Below are positions 1 through 8,796 of a stretch of 64,000 bases of DNA, one piece after another. This stretch comes from UBA935 sp031555615. GTDB taxonomy: Bacteria > Bacillota > Clostridia > Lachnospirales > Lachnospiraceae. The position numbers and the translations under genes are program-made. Each line of letters opens with the position of its first letter. Position 1 is the first letter of the stretch. The notes under the pieces were generated by a model, which saw nothing but the letters and a program-made list of their open reading frames with translations, did no database searches and had not been told where the DNA came from. The stretch spans positions 1 to 64,000 of the forward strand of contig JAVBUF010000040.1 of assembly GCA_031555615.1 (NCBI GenBank), in the 5' to 3' direction.

Positions 1-333
1 GCAGCAACGACAGCTAATGGCGGTGTATTGAATGTTACCGGAAGTGATTATGACACCAGCGTTAAAGCAACTGTATCCACCATCAAATTTGCGTTGAAGT
101 CTATTTCTACTCAGCGTTCCGATTTGGGTGCTGTACAGAACAGATTAGAGCATACTGTAAACAACCTGAAGAACGTTGTTGAGAATACCACAGCAGCTGA
201 ATCAGCTATCCGTGATACTGATATGGCAACCGAAATGGTAAGATTCTCCAATAACAACATTCTGGAACAGGCCGGTCAGGCGATGTTGGCGCATGCTAAC
301 CAGTCTAACCAGGGAGTGTTATCACTGCTGTAA
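1..333 (+). CDS. hag: Flagellin, C-terminal part (5' end outside window)
   Basis: The reading frame is open from base 1, so the start codon lies to the left of the window. The visible 110 residues are the C-terminal D1/D0 helices of flagellin, with the hallmark AIRDTDMATEMV segment and the ending ANQSNQGVLSLL. It is almost the same sequence as the C-terminus of the next gene (564-1439), including the shared NGGVL and VTGSDYD stretch, so the two are tandem duplicates. The product is the exported filament subunit. A strong hairpin with a T-run follows the stop codon, which indicates its own transcription unit. Confidence 0.96.
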   Translation, partial: AATTANGGVLNVTGSDYDTSVKATVSTIKFALKSISTQRSDLGAVQNRLEHTVNNLKNVVENTTAAESAIRDTDMATEMVRFSNNNILEQAGQAMLAHANQSNQGVLSLL

Positions 334-370
334 TAAAGTAAGCAGAAAAAAAGTGTTGTTAGAATACGGC

Positions 371-399
371 AAGAGGCTGATGAAAATCAGCCTCTTTTT
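371..399 (+). terminator. Rho-independent terminator after flagellin 1
   Basis: A perfect 10-bp stem (AAGAGGCTGA, 371-380, pairing with 387-396) with a 6-nt loop is followed by TTTTTC. It separates the two tandem flagellin genes. Confidence 0.9.
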
Positions 400-426
400 C
401 GTGTTAAAAAAATTTTAAAAAAGGTA

Positions 427-454
427 TAAAGTATTTCAGAAAGTTTCCGATATA
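427..454 (+). promoter_or_regulatory. Sigma-D (sigma-28) type promoter of flagellin 2
   Basis: TAAA (427-430) and TCCGATAT (446-453) are separated by 15 nt. This is an almost exact match to the flagellar sigma factor consensus TAAA-N15-GCCGATAT. It predicts a leader of roughly 100 nt before the ATG at 564. Confidence 0.85.
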
Positions 455-521
455 ATATACAAGTAAAGCAATTACTTAATAAAACCGGTTAAAAGTTGTA
501 ACAAAAACTAAAAAAATAACC

Positions 522-554
522 ATCGCAGGGAAAGCGATATTTACTTCAAGGAGG
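522..554 (+). promoter_or_regulatory. Possible CsrA-binding leader of flagellin 2
   Basis: A 5-bp hairpin (ATCGC 522-526 with GCGAT 534-538) exposes AGGGAAA in its loop. It lies just upstream of the Shine-Dalgarno AAGGAGG (548-554), which supplies a second GGA. CsrA of Bacillus subtilis represses hag through two GGA sites arranged this way, one overlapping the ribosome binding site. That parallel is established knowledge; CsrA action here is inference. Confidence 0.5.
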
Positions 555-563
555 AATCAAACT

Positions 564-1439
564 ATGGTAGTACAACATAATCTTACGGCAATGAATTCTA
601 ACAGAATGTTAGGTGTAACAACGGCTTCACAGGCAAAATCAACCGAAAAATTATCATCCGGTTACAAGATTAACCGTGCCGCAGATGATGCAGCGGGACT
701 GGCTATCTCCGAAAAAATGAGACGTCAGATCAAGGGTCTTACCCAGGCAACAGCCAATGCTCAGGATGGTATCTCCTGTGTCCAGACAGCAGAAGGTGCA
801 TTGAACGAAGTTCATGATATGTTACAGCGTATGAATGAGTTGGCTATTAAAGCGGGTAATGAAACACTGCAGTCCACCGATAAAGAATATATTCAGTCGG
901 AATTGGAAGCATTAAAAACAGAAATTGACAGAGTTGCGGAAACAACAACTTTTAATGAACAGAAGCTGTTGGATGGAAGTTTCTCAGCAGGAAAAAAGGT
1001 ACAGGTAGGAGCGGAAGTGTCTTCTCCCAACCAGATATCTATAACGGTTGATCAGATGAATTGGAAATCGATTACAGGTGGAGCGGGTGCATATGGAGTT
1101 ACGGCAGCAAGTACAGCAAATGGCGGCGTACTTGATGTTACCGGAAGCGATTATGATGCCAGTATTAAGGCAACTGTTTCCACAATTAAGTTTGCATTGA
1201 AAGCTGTATCTACACAGCGTTCTGACTTAGGTGCTATTCAGAACAGATTAGAGCATACAATAGCCAACCTGTCCAACGTTGTTGAAAATACCACAGCAGC
1301 AGAATCAGCTATCCGCGATACTGATATGGCAACTGAAATGGTAAAATTCTCTAATAACAACATTTTGGCACAGGCCGGTCAGTCCATGCTGGCACAGGCT
1401 AACCAATCAAATCAGGGTGTATTGTCCTTACTTGGATAA
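564..1439 (+). CDS. hag: Flagellin (short type, 291 aa)
   Basis: Filament subunit made of conserved N-terminal D0/D1 helices (QHNLTAMNSNRML, then KLSSGYKINRAADDAAGLAI) and C-terminal D1/D0 helices (IRDTDMATEMV, NQSNQGVLSLL), with only a short variable middle at about residues 150-195. That is the usual layout of the shortest Clostridia and Bacillus flagellins. The variable part is rich in Ser/Thr/Ala/Gly (AASTANGG), which could offer O-glycan acceptor sites. One cysteine (ISCVQT) is present, which is uncommon in flagellin. The ATG at 564 follows AAGGAGG by 9 nt. A sigma-D promoter and a structured leader precede it, and a hairpin terminator follows. Confidence 0.97.
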   Translation: MVVQHNLTAMNSNRMLGVTTASQAKSTEKLSSGYKINRAADDAAGLAISEKMRRQIKGLTQATANAQDGISCVQTAEGALNEVHDMLQRMNELAIKAGNETLQSTDKEYIQSELEALKTEIDRVAETTTFNEQKLLDGSFSAGKKVQVGAEVSSPNQISITVDQMNWKSITGGAGAYGVTAASTANGGVLDVTGSDYDASIKATVSTIKFALKAVSTQRSDLGAIQNRLEHTIANLSNVVENTTAAESAIRDTDMATEMVKFSNNNILAQAGQSMLAQANQSNQGVLSLLG

Positions 1440-1455
1440 TGGTGATAAATAGTGC

Positions 1456-1498
1456 AAGGGTTAACAGCATCCGTAAACGGATGTTGTTAACCCTTATT
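1456..1498 (+). terminator. Terminator-like hairpin after flagellin 2
   Basis: An 18-bp stem (1456-1473 with 1478-1495, one G-U pair) closes on a TAAA loop. Only a weak TATT tail follows, so termination may be partial, letting some transcription continue into the glycosyltransferase genes. Confidence 0.7.
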
Positions 1499-1531
1499 AA
1501 AGTTATATGTAAATGAAGTCGGAGGTGGCGG

Positions 1532-1978
1532 ATGCGAAATGATGATATGCGAAGATTGATTGCCGGATTACATAAAGAAATTGATGTGTTGTTAGAGCAA
1601 AGGAGTAGGGAAGCGTATATTGGCTTGCTGGAACTGCTTGAACGGACATGGGAACAATTATTCAGTAAAGATATCGGTTTGCAGTGTATATGTATGTTTG
1701 CGGATATATGGCGGATGGAGGTTGTCAAAGGGGAACATACGATATTAGAAGATGTGACCAGTGTGGAAGAAGCGATACAAAAGTATCGCACCCTGCGTTT
1801 TGCACTGCTGCGACTGGCGAATGATCTGCCGGTGGAACTTTGTATAGAAGGAATGCAATATATAAGTGATGTGCAGCTGAGCAGTACAGCTTTAAATTAT
1901 CTATTGCCCTTAACGGTTGAAGATGAAGCTAAGGTGCTTGCAAATATTGAAAGAATCAGCAGGGAATACACAAGCTAA
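1532..1978 (+). CDS. Small helical protein of unknown function
   Basis: A protein of 148 residues that I do not recognise. It is charged and mostly helical by composition (IDVLLEQRSREAYIGLLELL), and has no signal peptide or membrane segment. The ATG lies shortly after GGAGGTGG. It sits between the flagellin terminator and the first glycosyltransferase, whose ATG is 15 nt downstream, so the two are probably co-transcribed. A flagellin-binding or chaperone-like role is possible from position alone, and nothing in the sequence proves it. Confidence 0.75.
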   Translation: MRNDDMRRLIAGLHKEIDVLLEQRSREAYIGLLELLERTWEQLFSKDIGLQCICMFADIWRMEVVKGEHTILEDVTSVEEAIQKYRTLRFALLRLANDLPVELCIEGMQYISDVQLSSTALNYLLPLTVEDEAKVLANIERISREYTS

Positions 1979-1992
1979 CAGTTGGAGGAAAC

Positions 1993-3825
1993 ATGAACGA
2001 ACATAAAATATGCTTTATTATCTGCAGCAACAACGATTTTTATCTTACAGAATGCTTCCATTATCTCGCTAATTTAAGAGTTCCGGATGAATATATAATC
2101 GAAACGCTGGTAATTCCCGATGCCAAGTCGATTGCCGCCGGATATAATGAAGGGATGCGGGCAAGTGATGCCAAATATAAAATATATCTTCACCAGGATA
2201 CCTTTATTATCAATCCTGATTTTCTTCAGCATATTCTTGATATTTTTCATGCCGATGCAGAAATCGGAATGATCGGAATGATAGGAGCTGAACACCTGTG
2301 TTGGGACGGCGTTATGTTCCATGAGAAAAGGATCGGCAATTTTCACCGGCTTGAAAAGATGATTGCCAATGGCGCCCAACTGGATATTGAAATAATTCAC
2401 GACGGATATGCGCAGGTTGAGGTAGTAGATGGACTAATGATGATTACACAATATGACATACCATGGCGGGAGGATATTATTAACGGCTGGGATTTTTATG
2501 ATGTGTCCCAGTGTCTGGAATTTCGTCGGGCAGGTTACAAAATTGTGGTTCCTGGGCAGCAAAAGGCATGGTATATACATGACTGTGAGATTCCCAGCTT
2601 TTGGAATTATGAAGCGGCCAGAAAAAAGACCCTGGCGGCTTATCCTGATTTTTTTTCGCCGAAAAAAAGCTTCTTTTACTGTAATACGGATGTGATTAAA
2701 TCACAGCACCTGCCGTGGGGGTTAATGGAATTGGGATATGAAGTAAGGATTGACAGCGGCGAGGCGCATGTGCAGGATTATGATGAGCGGTCTAAGGATG
2801 AATTTGCAGAACGTTTGAAGGTTCATATGTGCGATTACGTGATTAGTTTTAATATGTCTCCGGAGATTGCCCAGGCTTGTTATGAAGAAGGCGTTCCCTA
2901 TATTGTCTGGTGCTACGATTCGCCTTTAAAGGAGCTGCATGGATGGTTTGCGGCATATCCAACCAATCATATTTTTGCAATGGATAAAGAGGAAATAAAA
3001 AGGCTGGAATCAAAGAAGATTCCGCATTTGCATTATATGCACCTGGCAGGTAATGTGACCCGGATGCAGGGGTTGATCATTGAGGCGGGTGATGAAGAAA
3101 AATACGGACATGAAGTTGCCATGGTAGGCAGTATGTATGATAAAGGTAATTACGAAGATTTATTGCCCAAAGAGGATAATCACATCCGCAGAGAAATTTT
3201 GTCATTTGTTAGTGAACCGGTAGGTGACTGGCGCAAAGATACAATCATATTAGACCGGTTGTCAGATGAAACAGTTGCTTATCTGGCTAATAACTATGCA
3301 GATGCACAGAAACAATTCAGCATGGATAACCGGCTTTACTATGAGGCGTTATTGGCTCGGGCGATAGCCCATGAGGAGCGAAAACTGGTATTGGGGGAAC
3401 TGAGTAAAGATCATAGCGTGTATTTATATACCGGGAGTACCAAAGGAATTCCGGAAAAGGTTCATGTTATGGGAACAGTGGATCCTTATGTGGAAGCACC
3501 CAAAATATTTCACTTAAGCAAGATTAATCTGAATATTACCCTGCGTTCTATTCAAACAGGAATCCCCCAAAGGGTTTTTGACGTTATGGCTGTGGGCGGA
3601 TTTATGATGAGTAACTATCAACGGGATTTGGAAGAACTATTTGTACCGGACAAAGAAATCGTTCTCTTTCAATCGATAGAGGAACTGAAGGACAAAGTAA
3701 ATTATTACCTGCGCCATGAAAATCAACGGTTTAAGATTGCAGTTGCAGGATACCATAAGATAAAGGAATGCTATTCTTTCCCTAAAGTGCTGGAAAAAAT
3801 CATCAGCATTGTGGAAAAAGATTAA
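1993..3825 (+). CDS. Two-domain glycosyltransferase (Glyco_tranf_2_5-like + DUF3880/CgeB-like)
   Basis: Residues 1 to about 225 form a GT-A-like domain of the Glyco_tranf_2_5 type: YNEGMRASDAKYKIYLHQD, then MITQYDIPWR and the HDCEIP turn. Residues from about 226 form a CgeB-type GT-B half pair: a DUF3880-like part (VISFNMSPEIA, VWCYDSP) and a C-terminal Glyco_trans_1_2 part (SKINLNITLRSIQTGIPQRV). Two sugars could therefore be added by one chain. Being first after flagellin, it is a candidate for the initiating O-glycosyltransferase, as the gene downstream of fliC is in Clostridioides difficile (inference). GGAGGAAAC precedes the ATG. The stop overlaps the convergent next gene by 4 nt. Confidence 0.9.
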   Translation: MNEHKICFIICSNNDFYLTECFHYLANLRVPDEYIIETLVIPDAKSIAAGYNEGMRASDAKYKIYLHQDTFIINPDFLQHILDIFHADAEIGMIGMIGAEHLCWDGVMFHEKRIGNFHRLEKMIANGAQLDIEIIHDGYAQVEVVDGLMMITQYDIPWREDIINGWDFYDVSQCLEFRRAGYKIVVPGQQKAWYIHDCEIPSFWNYEAARKKTLAAYPDFFSPKKSFFYCNTDVIKSQHLPWGLMELGYEVRIDSGEAHVQDYDERSKDEFAERLKVHMCDYVISFNMSPEIAQACYEEGVPYIVWCYDSPLKELHGWFAAYPTNHIFAMDKEEIKRLESKKIPHLHYMHLAGNVTRMQGLIIEAGDEEKYGHEVAMVGSMYDKGNYEDLLPKEDNHIRREILSFVSEPVGDWRKDTIILDRLSDETVAYLANNYADAQKQFSMDNRLYYEALLARAIAHEERKLVLGELSKDHSVYLYTGSTKGIPEKVHVMGTVDPYVEAPKIFHLSKINLNITLRSIQTGIPQRVFDVMAVGGFMMSNYQRDLEELFVPDKEIVLFQSIEELKDKVNYYLRHENQRFKIAVAGYHKIKECYSFPKVLEKIISIVEKD

Positions 3826-4880
3826 GCAAGCCCCAAATCGTTCAGACGGTTTCGCGCCGGTTGGAAATTTCCGCACTTTTTATAATACATAACGGCAATT
3901 TCCATATTATCCATTTGGTCATAGATAAGTGCAATATGGTAGCAGGGCAGAAAGGAATTAGTGCCCTGCTGTTTGCCTTCGGGCATGGTAATGGCTTTTA
4001 AGAACTCTCCCAGGGCCTTGACCGGTTGATTGTTGGCCAGATAAATCCGGCCCATCAAAAAGACAAAGTCGGTCAATGTGGAGAATGAGTCATAGATGCC
4101 GGCAAAGGAAAGTGCCTGTTCATTTCGACCGGTTTGCAACAAAGACTGCCCATAGGAGACCACCATGGTCTGGACATATTCCAGAGACGGATTCAGGTCA
4201 AAAGATAATCCCTGGGAATACCAATTGCAGGCCTCTTCATAATTGTCGCCTGCGACATAAGTTTGTCCCAGCTGGAAATATAGATAAGCATCATCAGGAG
4301 TTTGGGCAAGTGCAGCCATCAGCAGGTCGATGTTTCTTTTGTTTTTGCCGGCAATTTTCTCGGGGGTTCCGATATAGCCGGTATGATAAACTTTCAAGGG
4401 AATATCAAAGGAAAACAATTCCCTGACAATAAGAGGAGTGACCTGTTCGTGAATGGAACCGGTATAATGATAATGTTTTCGAGAATAAAGGCGGACCAGC
4501 TTAGTAGTATAAAACCCTTGCTCTCCGCCGCTGGGCATGGCATTTTTAATTTCCAGGCAACCTGCATACTCTGGATAGAGTCTAATCAGGGTTAGTATTT
4601 CCGGCAGGTTGATATCAGTAATATACTCGTCACAATCCAGTGAAAGAATCCACTGGTTGCTGGCATGGGAAGCGGCAAAGTTTCTGGCCGCACTGAAATC
4701 ATTAATCCACTGGAAGTCAAGCACCTTAGTGGCGTATTTGGCGGCAATTTCTTTGGTTCGGTCAGTAGAGCCGGTATCGGTTACAATGATTTCAAAGCCA
4801 TAAGGGGAAAGCTTTTGAAGGCATTCTTCAATATTTTCTTCTTCATTTTTAGCAATGATGCATACGGAAATAGGAGTCAT
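3822..4880 (-). CDS. GT2 glycosyltransferase with C-terminal TPR repeats
   Basis: Cytoplasmic family 2 glycosyltransferase. The first 120 residues give the GT-A fold with DTGSTDRT and the metal-binding DCDEYI. Residues about 190-350 contain TPR-like helix pairs (AYLYFQLGQTYV, ALIYDQMDNMEIAVMYYKKC). The architecture resembles SunS-type peptide glycosyltransferases, where TPRs bind a protein acceptor. A close paralogue of the same length lies at 62183-63244, also on -. It converges on the previous gene, sharing 4 nt at the stop codons, and diverges from the fucosyltransferase at 4978. Confidence 0.92.
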   Translation of the reverse strand: MTPISVCIIAKNEEENIEECLQKLSPYGFEIIVTDTGSTDRTKEIAAKYATKVLDFQWINDFSAARNFAASHASNQWILSLDCDEYITDINLPEILTLIRLYPEYAGCLEIKNAMPSGGEQGFYTTKLVRLYSRKHYHYTGSIHEQVTPLIVRELFSFDIPLKVYHTGYIGTPEKIAGKNKRNIDLLMAALAQTPDDAYLYFQLGQTYVAGDNYEEACNWYSQGLSFDLNPSLEYVQTMVVSYGQSLLQTGRNEQALSFAGIYDSFSTLTDFVFLMGRIYLANNQPVKALGEFLKAITMPEGKQQGTNSFLPCYHIALIYDQMDNMEIAVMYYKKCGNFQPARNRLNDLGLA

Positions 4881-4901
4881 GGATTCTTTCCTCTCATAAG
4901 C

Positions 4902-4933
4902 TTTACATTCTGTTTGTTATATTTTATTATAAT
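4902..4933 (+). promoter_or_regulatory. Weak candidate promoter for the fucosyltransferase operon
   Basis: A perfect TATAAT (4928-4933) lies 45 nt before the GTG start in the divergent intergenic region. The best -35, TTTACA at 4902-4907, is 20 nt away, which is longer than ideal. Confidence 0.35.
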
Positions 4934-4977
4934 AGATAGTAAAGAAATCTGCAATGTTAAGATAGAGAGGGGTTATT

Positions 4978-5856
4978 GTGAAATTACAGTATTTTAACGG
5001 AGGGCTGGGAAACCAGTTGTTTCAATATATATTTTACCGGTATTTTCAGCTGCATTCCAATGATGAGATTTGGCTGGATAATATGAAGTTTTTCAAGGTA
5101 CATGAACATAACGGTTATGAACTGGAACGGATATTTGGAGTCCATCCCAATCTTATAAGTAATTTTTTTGATGAAGATGTGTGGGGGTATATGGTGGACA
5201 AAGCAAAACGAGGTGAAGGTGATCTGTGCCAGCAGTTGAAGGATATGGGGGAAGATATCGCGATGGTGGCAGAAAACGATCATTTTGCCTTTGACGGTAA
5301 AGTGCACCGCATTCCCTCCAATGGCTATTATCCGGAAATCATTGAGCTTCCGGGGAATATTTATTATTTTGGTTATTGGATTGCCAAAGGGTGGTTTGAG
5401 AAAATCAGACCGGACATTATGAAAGAACTTTCTTTCCCGGAAATCACCGATGCGGGAAACTTGCGACACTGCGATATTATCCGAAAGGAAAGGACTGTTT
5501 CGATGCACATCCGCCGCGGGGATTTTTGTAAGTTGGGATGGGAGCTGCCGGAACTTTTCTATCGGGAAGCGATGGAAAAGATGACGACTCATATGCCTGG
5601 TGCCATGTATCTGGTGTTCTCGGATGACATTCAGTGGTGTAAAGACAACTTTAAAGCCCTGGGACTGGAAAAAGCAGGGGACAAGGTTGAGTTTGTTACG
5701 GGTAATGAGGGTGAACGCAGTTATGTGGATATGCAGCTGATGAGCATGTGTGAGGGAATGATTCTGGCTAACAGTGCATTCAGCTATTTTGCGGCACTTT
5801 ACAATAACAGGGAAGATAAGATTGTCATTAACCCCCTTGGGTTCAGAGAGGTATAA
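4978..5856 (+). CDS. Alpha-1,2-fucosyltransferase-like GT11 glycosyltransferase
   Basis: Family GT11 is recognised by the N-terminal GGLGNQLFQY (residues 8-17) and by HIRRGDF (from residue 177), the family's GDP-fucose binding motif HxRRxD. Its length of 292 aa is typical. It is predicted to transfer fucose or a similar 6-deoxysugar from GDP onto a growing glycan in the cytoplasm. The start is GTG, 5 nt after GAGAGGGG, at the end of the divergent region. The gap to the next gene is 2 nt, indicating an operon. No GDP-fucose synthesis genes are in the window, so the donor must come from elsewhere. Confidence 0.93.
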   Translation: MKLQYFNGGLGNQLFQYIFYRYFQLHSNDEIWLDNMKFFKVHEHNGYELERIFGVHPNLISNFFDEDVWGYMVDKAKRGEGDLCQQLKDMGEDIAMVAENDHFAFDGKVHRIPSNGYYPEIIELPGNIYYFGYWIAKGWFEKIRPDIMKELSFPEITDAGNLRHCDIIRKERTVSMHIRRGDFCKLGWELPELFYREAMEKMTTHMPGAMYLVFSDDIQWCKDNFKALGLEKAGDKVEFVTGNEGERSYVDMQLMSMCEGMILANSAFSYFAALYNNREDKIVINPLGFREV

Positions 5857-5858
5857 TT

Positions 5859-6308
5859 TTGTTGAAGAGTATAATTATATATGATTCTAAAGAGACTGCG
5901 GCGGGAATGGGAGAGATTGTGCTGTTTAAGAAGACCTTGCTGGAACATGATATACAGGTCGAAATGTTAGAAATTCATGGGGAAAGTCCCAATCATGAGT
6001 ACTATTTTGAAATTCTCAGACAAGATCCGGATATGGTTTTTACTGTAAATTTTGCAGGGTTTGCCATGCGTACCGATACAGGAGAGGCTGCATTTATTAA
6101 TCTTACCTGCAGGAGTGCTCATCTTATTTTGAATGATAATGATAAGGAATTTGAGCAATATCTTTCCGGGAAGCTTAGTATTGCCATGTCTTTTTATTGT
6201 CGGAATGATAATATATATGATAAGCTATTTGCTAAATATCAGGACATTCCTGAATTAAAGAAAGTATCCGAATGGAAGGAAATCGTGGAGGATATGCTAA
6301 ATGAATGA
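5859..6308 (+). CDS. Small protein resembling an isolated DUF3880-like N-terminal part
   Basis: 149 residues, not firmly recognised. The stretch DMVFTVNFAGFAM followed by SAHLILNDND resembles the FVFTVNYLPVVAIA segment of the CgeB/DUF3880 proteins at 55526 and 1993, but no C-terminal sugar-nucleotide domain follows. It is either a stand-alone accessory subunit or what remains of a longer enzyme. The TTG start at 5859 follows AGAGAGG. Its end overlaps the next ATG by 8 nt, which suggests translational coupling with the 695-residue enzyme. Confidence 0.7.
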   Translation: MLKSIIIYDSKETAAGMGEIVLFKKTLLEHDIQVEMLEIHGESPNHEYYFEILRQDPDMVFTVNFAGFAMRTDTGEAAFINLTCRSAHLILNDNDKEFEQYLSGKLSIAMSFYCRNDNIYDKLFAKYQDIPELKKVSEWKEIVEDMLNE

Positions 6309-8388
6309 GAATAAGATGGATTTTATCGCAGCCTTTAATAACGAAAGATTCTTTGAAGAATGTCGCTTTTATGTCGAACAACTGAATTTTCCGCAGAATT
6401 TTGAAGTGGGAATGTTGGGGATCACCCAAGGAAAATCTATGACATCAGCTTATAATGAAGGGATGCAGGCGTCAGATGCAAAATATAAAGTATATTTGCA
6501 TCAGGATGTTTTTATTTTAAATAAAAATTTTATTTATGATATATTGGAAATATTTCGCAGTGACAGTTCGGTGGGAATGATAGGTGTAATAGGCGGAGCG
6601 GGTTTGCCGGAAGATGCAGTTTATTGTGATGAATGGAATATTGGCAGGGTAAAGTCGGACAATGCAACGAATAGGATAGAATTGGAACTGAGTCAGCATG
6701 CAAAATATATGGATGCTGATGCCATAGACGGAATGATTATGATTACTCAATACGATATTCCGTGGCGGGATGATTTGTTTCAAGGATGGGATTACTATGA
6801 TATATCTCAGTCGTTCGAATTCAGGAAAAGGGGATACCGGATCGTGGTTCCTTATCAGAAGGAGGCTTGGTGTCTTCATGACTGCGGGATGAGTAAACTG
6901 CAAAATTACGATCAGGTACGAAAGGTTTTTTGCAAAGAATACATAAAAAATTTTCGTGATGAGGATTTCAAAGAGCGTCCACTGGCTGACCCGGTACAGG
7001 CTGGGCGGCTTGAAATAATCAGAGACAAGCTGGTCTGGCTGTTTGACCAGAGAGAAATGGCAATGATAAGTGATGTGCTCAGAGAACTTAGTGCTTTGGA
7101 TCTTCGTCAGACAGAACTGCGAATTATGAAAAATGTATTTGAAATCTATGATATGGAGATGGAAGATGAGGCGCGTGATTATGTGATGTTTACCGATTGC
7201 TTCCGCACGTGGCAGCAGATTTATGAATTTTATATAGAAGTGAAGTTTTTGTTAAGGAGGATTGAACAGGGGTATACCGGAGAAGAGCATGTAGGTGCAC
7301 TGATCAGTATGGTGCGTGAAAAAAAACTGTCACAATGGGCATTATTAGTGATATCCAAGCGAGCGGTATTTGAATGGGAAAAGGTGATGACTTTTTTGGT
7401 AAGTCAGGTGCCGGAGCTTTGTGAAGAAAAGTACGCTGAAAAAGGACGCACGATGAATATAGCAATATCGCTTAATGACGGATATACTAAATATGCTTGT
7501 GTGCTGCTTACCTCGGTGCTGAAGCATCATCGTAATTTGACAGTTTGCGTTTATGCGCTGCATCAAATAGGAGGATTGGAACCATCAAATAAAGAAAAAT
7601 TAAAATCTGTCATGGAAGAAGGAAAGGGTGAAATATTCTTTTTGGAAGTAGACGCAGCTCCCTTTAATGAGCATTTTTTCATAACTGAAATGTGGTCAGT
7701 TGAATCTTATCTGCGTTTGGCATTACCGGATGTACTTCCAGCAAATGTTGAGCGTATTTTGTACTTGGATATTGATATGATTGTTAACGATAATTTGGAA
7801 GAATTATATTATATGGATATCGGTGAGAATTGTATTGCGGCTTGTAAAGACATGGGGTCAGGCATTCCATTCAATGATATACGAGATGATATTTTCAAGG
7901 AACACTTAACGAAAGAAGGATTTGTTTATTTTTGTGCTGGAATGATGCTGTGGAATGTGACAGAAATTAAGAAAAGAGTAAATTTAGAGAAATTTTGGCA
8001 GGTATCTGAGCAGTTGGAAAATAAACTGTTGGCCCCGGATCAGGATTTGTTGAATTATATATTTTGGGATAAAGTAATCGCAGTGGATGCCATACGTTAT
8101 AATGCGTTTTCCTATTGCATGAAGTGGAGTGGCGTAGATTATCAAAGAATAAAGCAGACCAGTGCAATCGTGCACTTTTCCGGTCCAAAGCCATGGAGCA
8201 GCAAGCAAGGGAAAGGATTTTACAGCATTGAGCGGTTATGGTGGGAATATGCCAGATTGACTCCTTATTATATAGACTTTGTGGAGGACTTGGGAGAAGA
8301 AGGTGAGCTGCTGTTGCGGCATCTTTTGGGATATGATCCTCAAGCAGTGGCGGGTCAGCAGAAAATCAAGGAGAGTGTGGCTGATTGA
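6301..8388 (+). CDS. Two-domain glycosyltransferase (Glyco_tranf_2_5-like + GT8)
   Basis: Residues 1 to about 215 repeat the Glyco_tranf_2_5-like domain of the gene at 1993: YNEGMQASDAKYKVYLHQD, MITQYDIPWRDD, HDCGMS. A helical linker follows. A full GT8 domain begins at about residue 385 (MNIAISLNDGYTKYA), with the metal-binding DID in YLDIDMIVND and the late HFSGPKPW motif. GT8 enzymes use UDP-hexoses. The same N-domain is thus fused to two different second enzymes in this locus. No membrane segments are visible. Confidence 0.92.
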   Translation: MNENKMDFIAAFNNERFFEECRFYVEQLNFPQNFEVGMLGITQGKSMTSAYNEGMQASDAKYKVYLHQDVFILNKNFIYDILEIFRSDSSVGMIGVIGGAGLPEDAVYCDEWNIGRVKSDNATNRIELELSQHAKYMDADAIDGMIMITQYDIPWRDDLFQGWDYYDISQSFEFRKRGYRIVVPYQKEAWCLHDCGMSKLQNYDQVRKVFCKEYIKNFRDEDFKERPLADPVQAGRLEIIRDKLVWLFDQREMAMISDVLRELSALDLRQTELRIMKNVFEIYDMEMEDEARDYVMFTDCFRTWQQIYEFYIEVKFLLRRIEQGYTGEEHVGALISMVREKKLSQWALLVISKRAVFEWEKVMTFLVSQVPELCEEKYAEKGRTMNIAISLNDGYTKYACVLLTSVLKHHRNLTVCVYALHQIGGLEPSNKEKLKSVMEEGKGEIFFLEVDAAPFNEHFFITEMWSVESYLRLALPDVLPANVERILYLDIDMIVNDNLEELYYMDIGENCIAACKDMGSGIPFNDIRDDIFKEHLTKEGFVYFCAGMMLWNVTEIKKRVNLEKFWQVSEQLENKLLAPDQDLLNYIFWDKVIAVDAIRYNAFSYCMKWSGVDYQRIKQTSAIVHFSGPKPWSSKQGKGFYSIERLWWEYARLTPYYIDFVEDLGEEGELLLRHLLGYDPQAVAGQQKIKESVAD

Positions 8389-8550
8389 TAATGAAGAGCT
8401 AAAATGAGTTTTTGTCAATATATATAATCGTATTGCATGCACTATAAGAGGCGGATGTTGACGTAAAGACAAAAATATGCTAATATTTAAAAATATTGAA
8501 AATTGTTTTGTTAATAACGGAAATGCTGATATGAGTGAGAGGTAATTACT

Positions 8551-8748
8551 TTGAGTATAAGTAGAATATTAACGAAAGAAATGGAGAAGAGTGGTGGCAA
8601 GGCTAAGTTGGTAAAGGTACCTGCATCTAAGAGACCCACGGCAGAATCACTCAGAAAGCTAGAGCGGGAAATATCTGCACAGATAAGTGCAAATGAAGCC
8701 ATGCGCAGCAGAAGCATGCAAAACGCATCTAGAATGTCAGGAAGATAG
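8551..8748 (+). CDS. Small basic protein of unknown function
   Basis: 65 residues rich in Ser, Arg, Lys and Met, with a predicted amphipathic helix (AESLRKLEREISAQISAN). The start is TTG, 8 nt after GAGAGG. A strong terminator follows the stop after 10 nt, which supports a real gene ending here. I do not recognise a family. Confidence 0.5.
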   Translation: MSISRILTKEMEKSGGKAKLVKVPASKRPTAESLRKLEREISAQISANEAMRSRSMQNASRMSGR

Positions 8749-8758
8749 TGCAACTTAT

Positions 8759-8796
8759 GCCGAGTGATTTTCATGTGGAAATCACTCGGCTTTTTA
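8759..8796 (+). terminator. Rho-independent terminator
   Basis: A 12-bp stem (GCCGAGTGATTT 8759-8770 with AAATCACTCGGC 8779-8790) is followed by TTTTT. It ends the left glycosyltransferase operon before the decoration genes. Confidence 0.92.

Noticed and set aside
1399..1791. 130-codon ORF on the - strand
   Set aside because: It is antisense to the flagellin terminator and the 148-residue gene, has no ribosome binding site, and reads as a low-complexity Ser/Ile/Leu shadow.
4984..5592. 202-codon ORF on the - strand
   Set aside because: It lies fully inside the GT11 gene, which has clear family motifs; it has no start signal and no recognisable fold.
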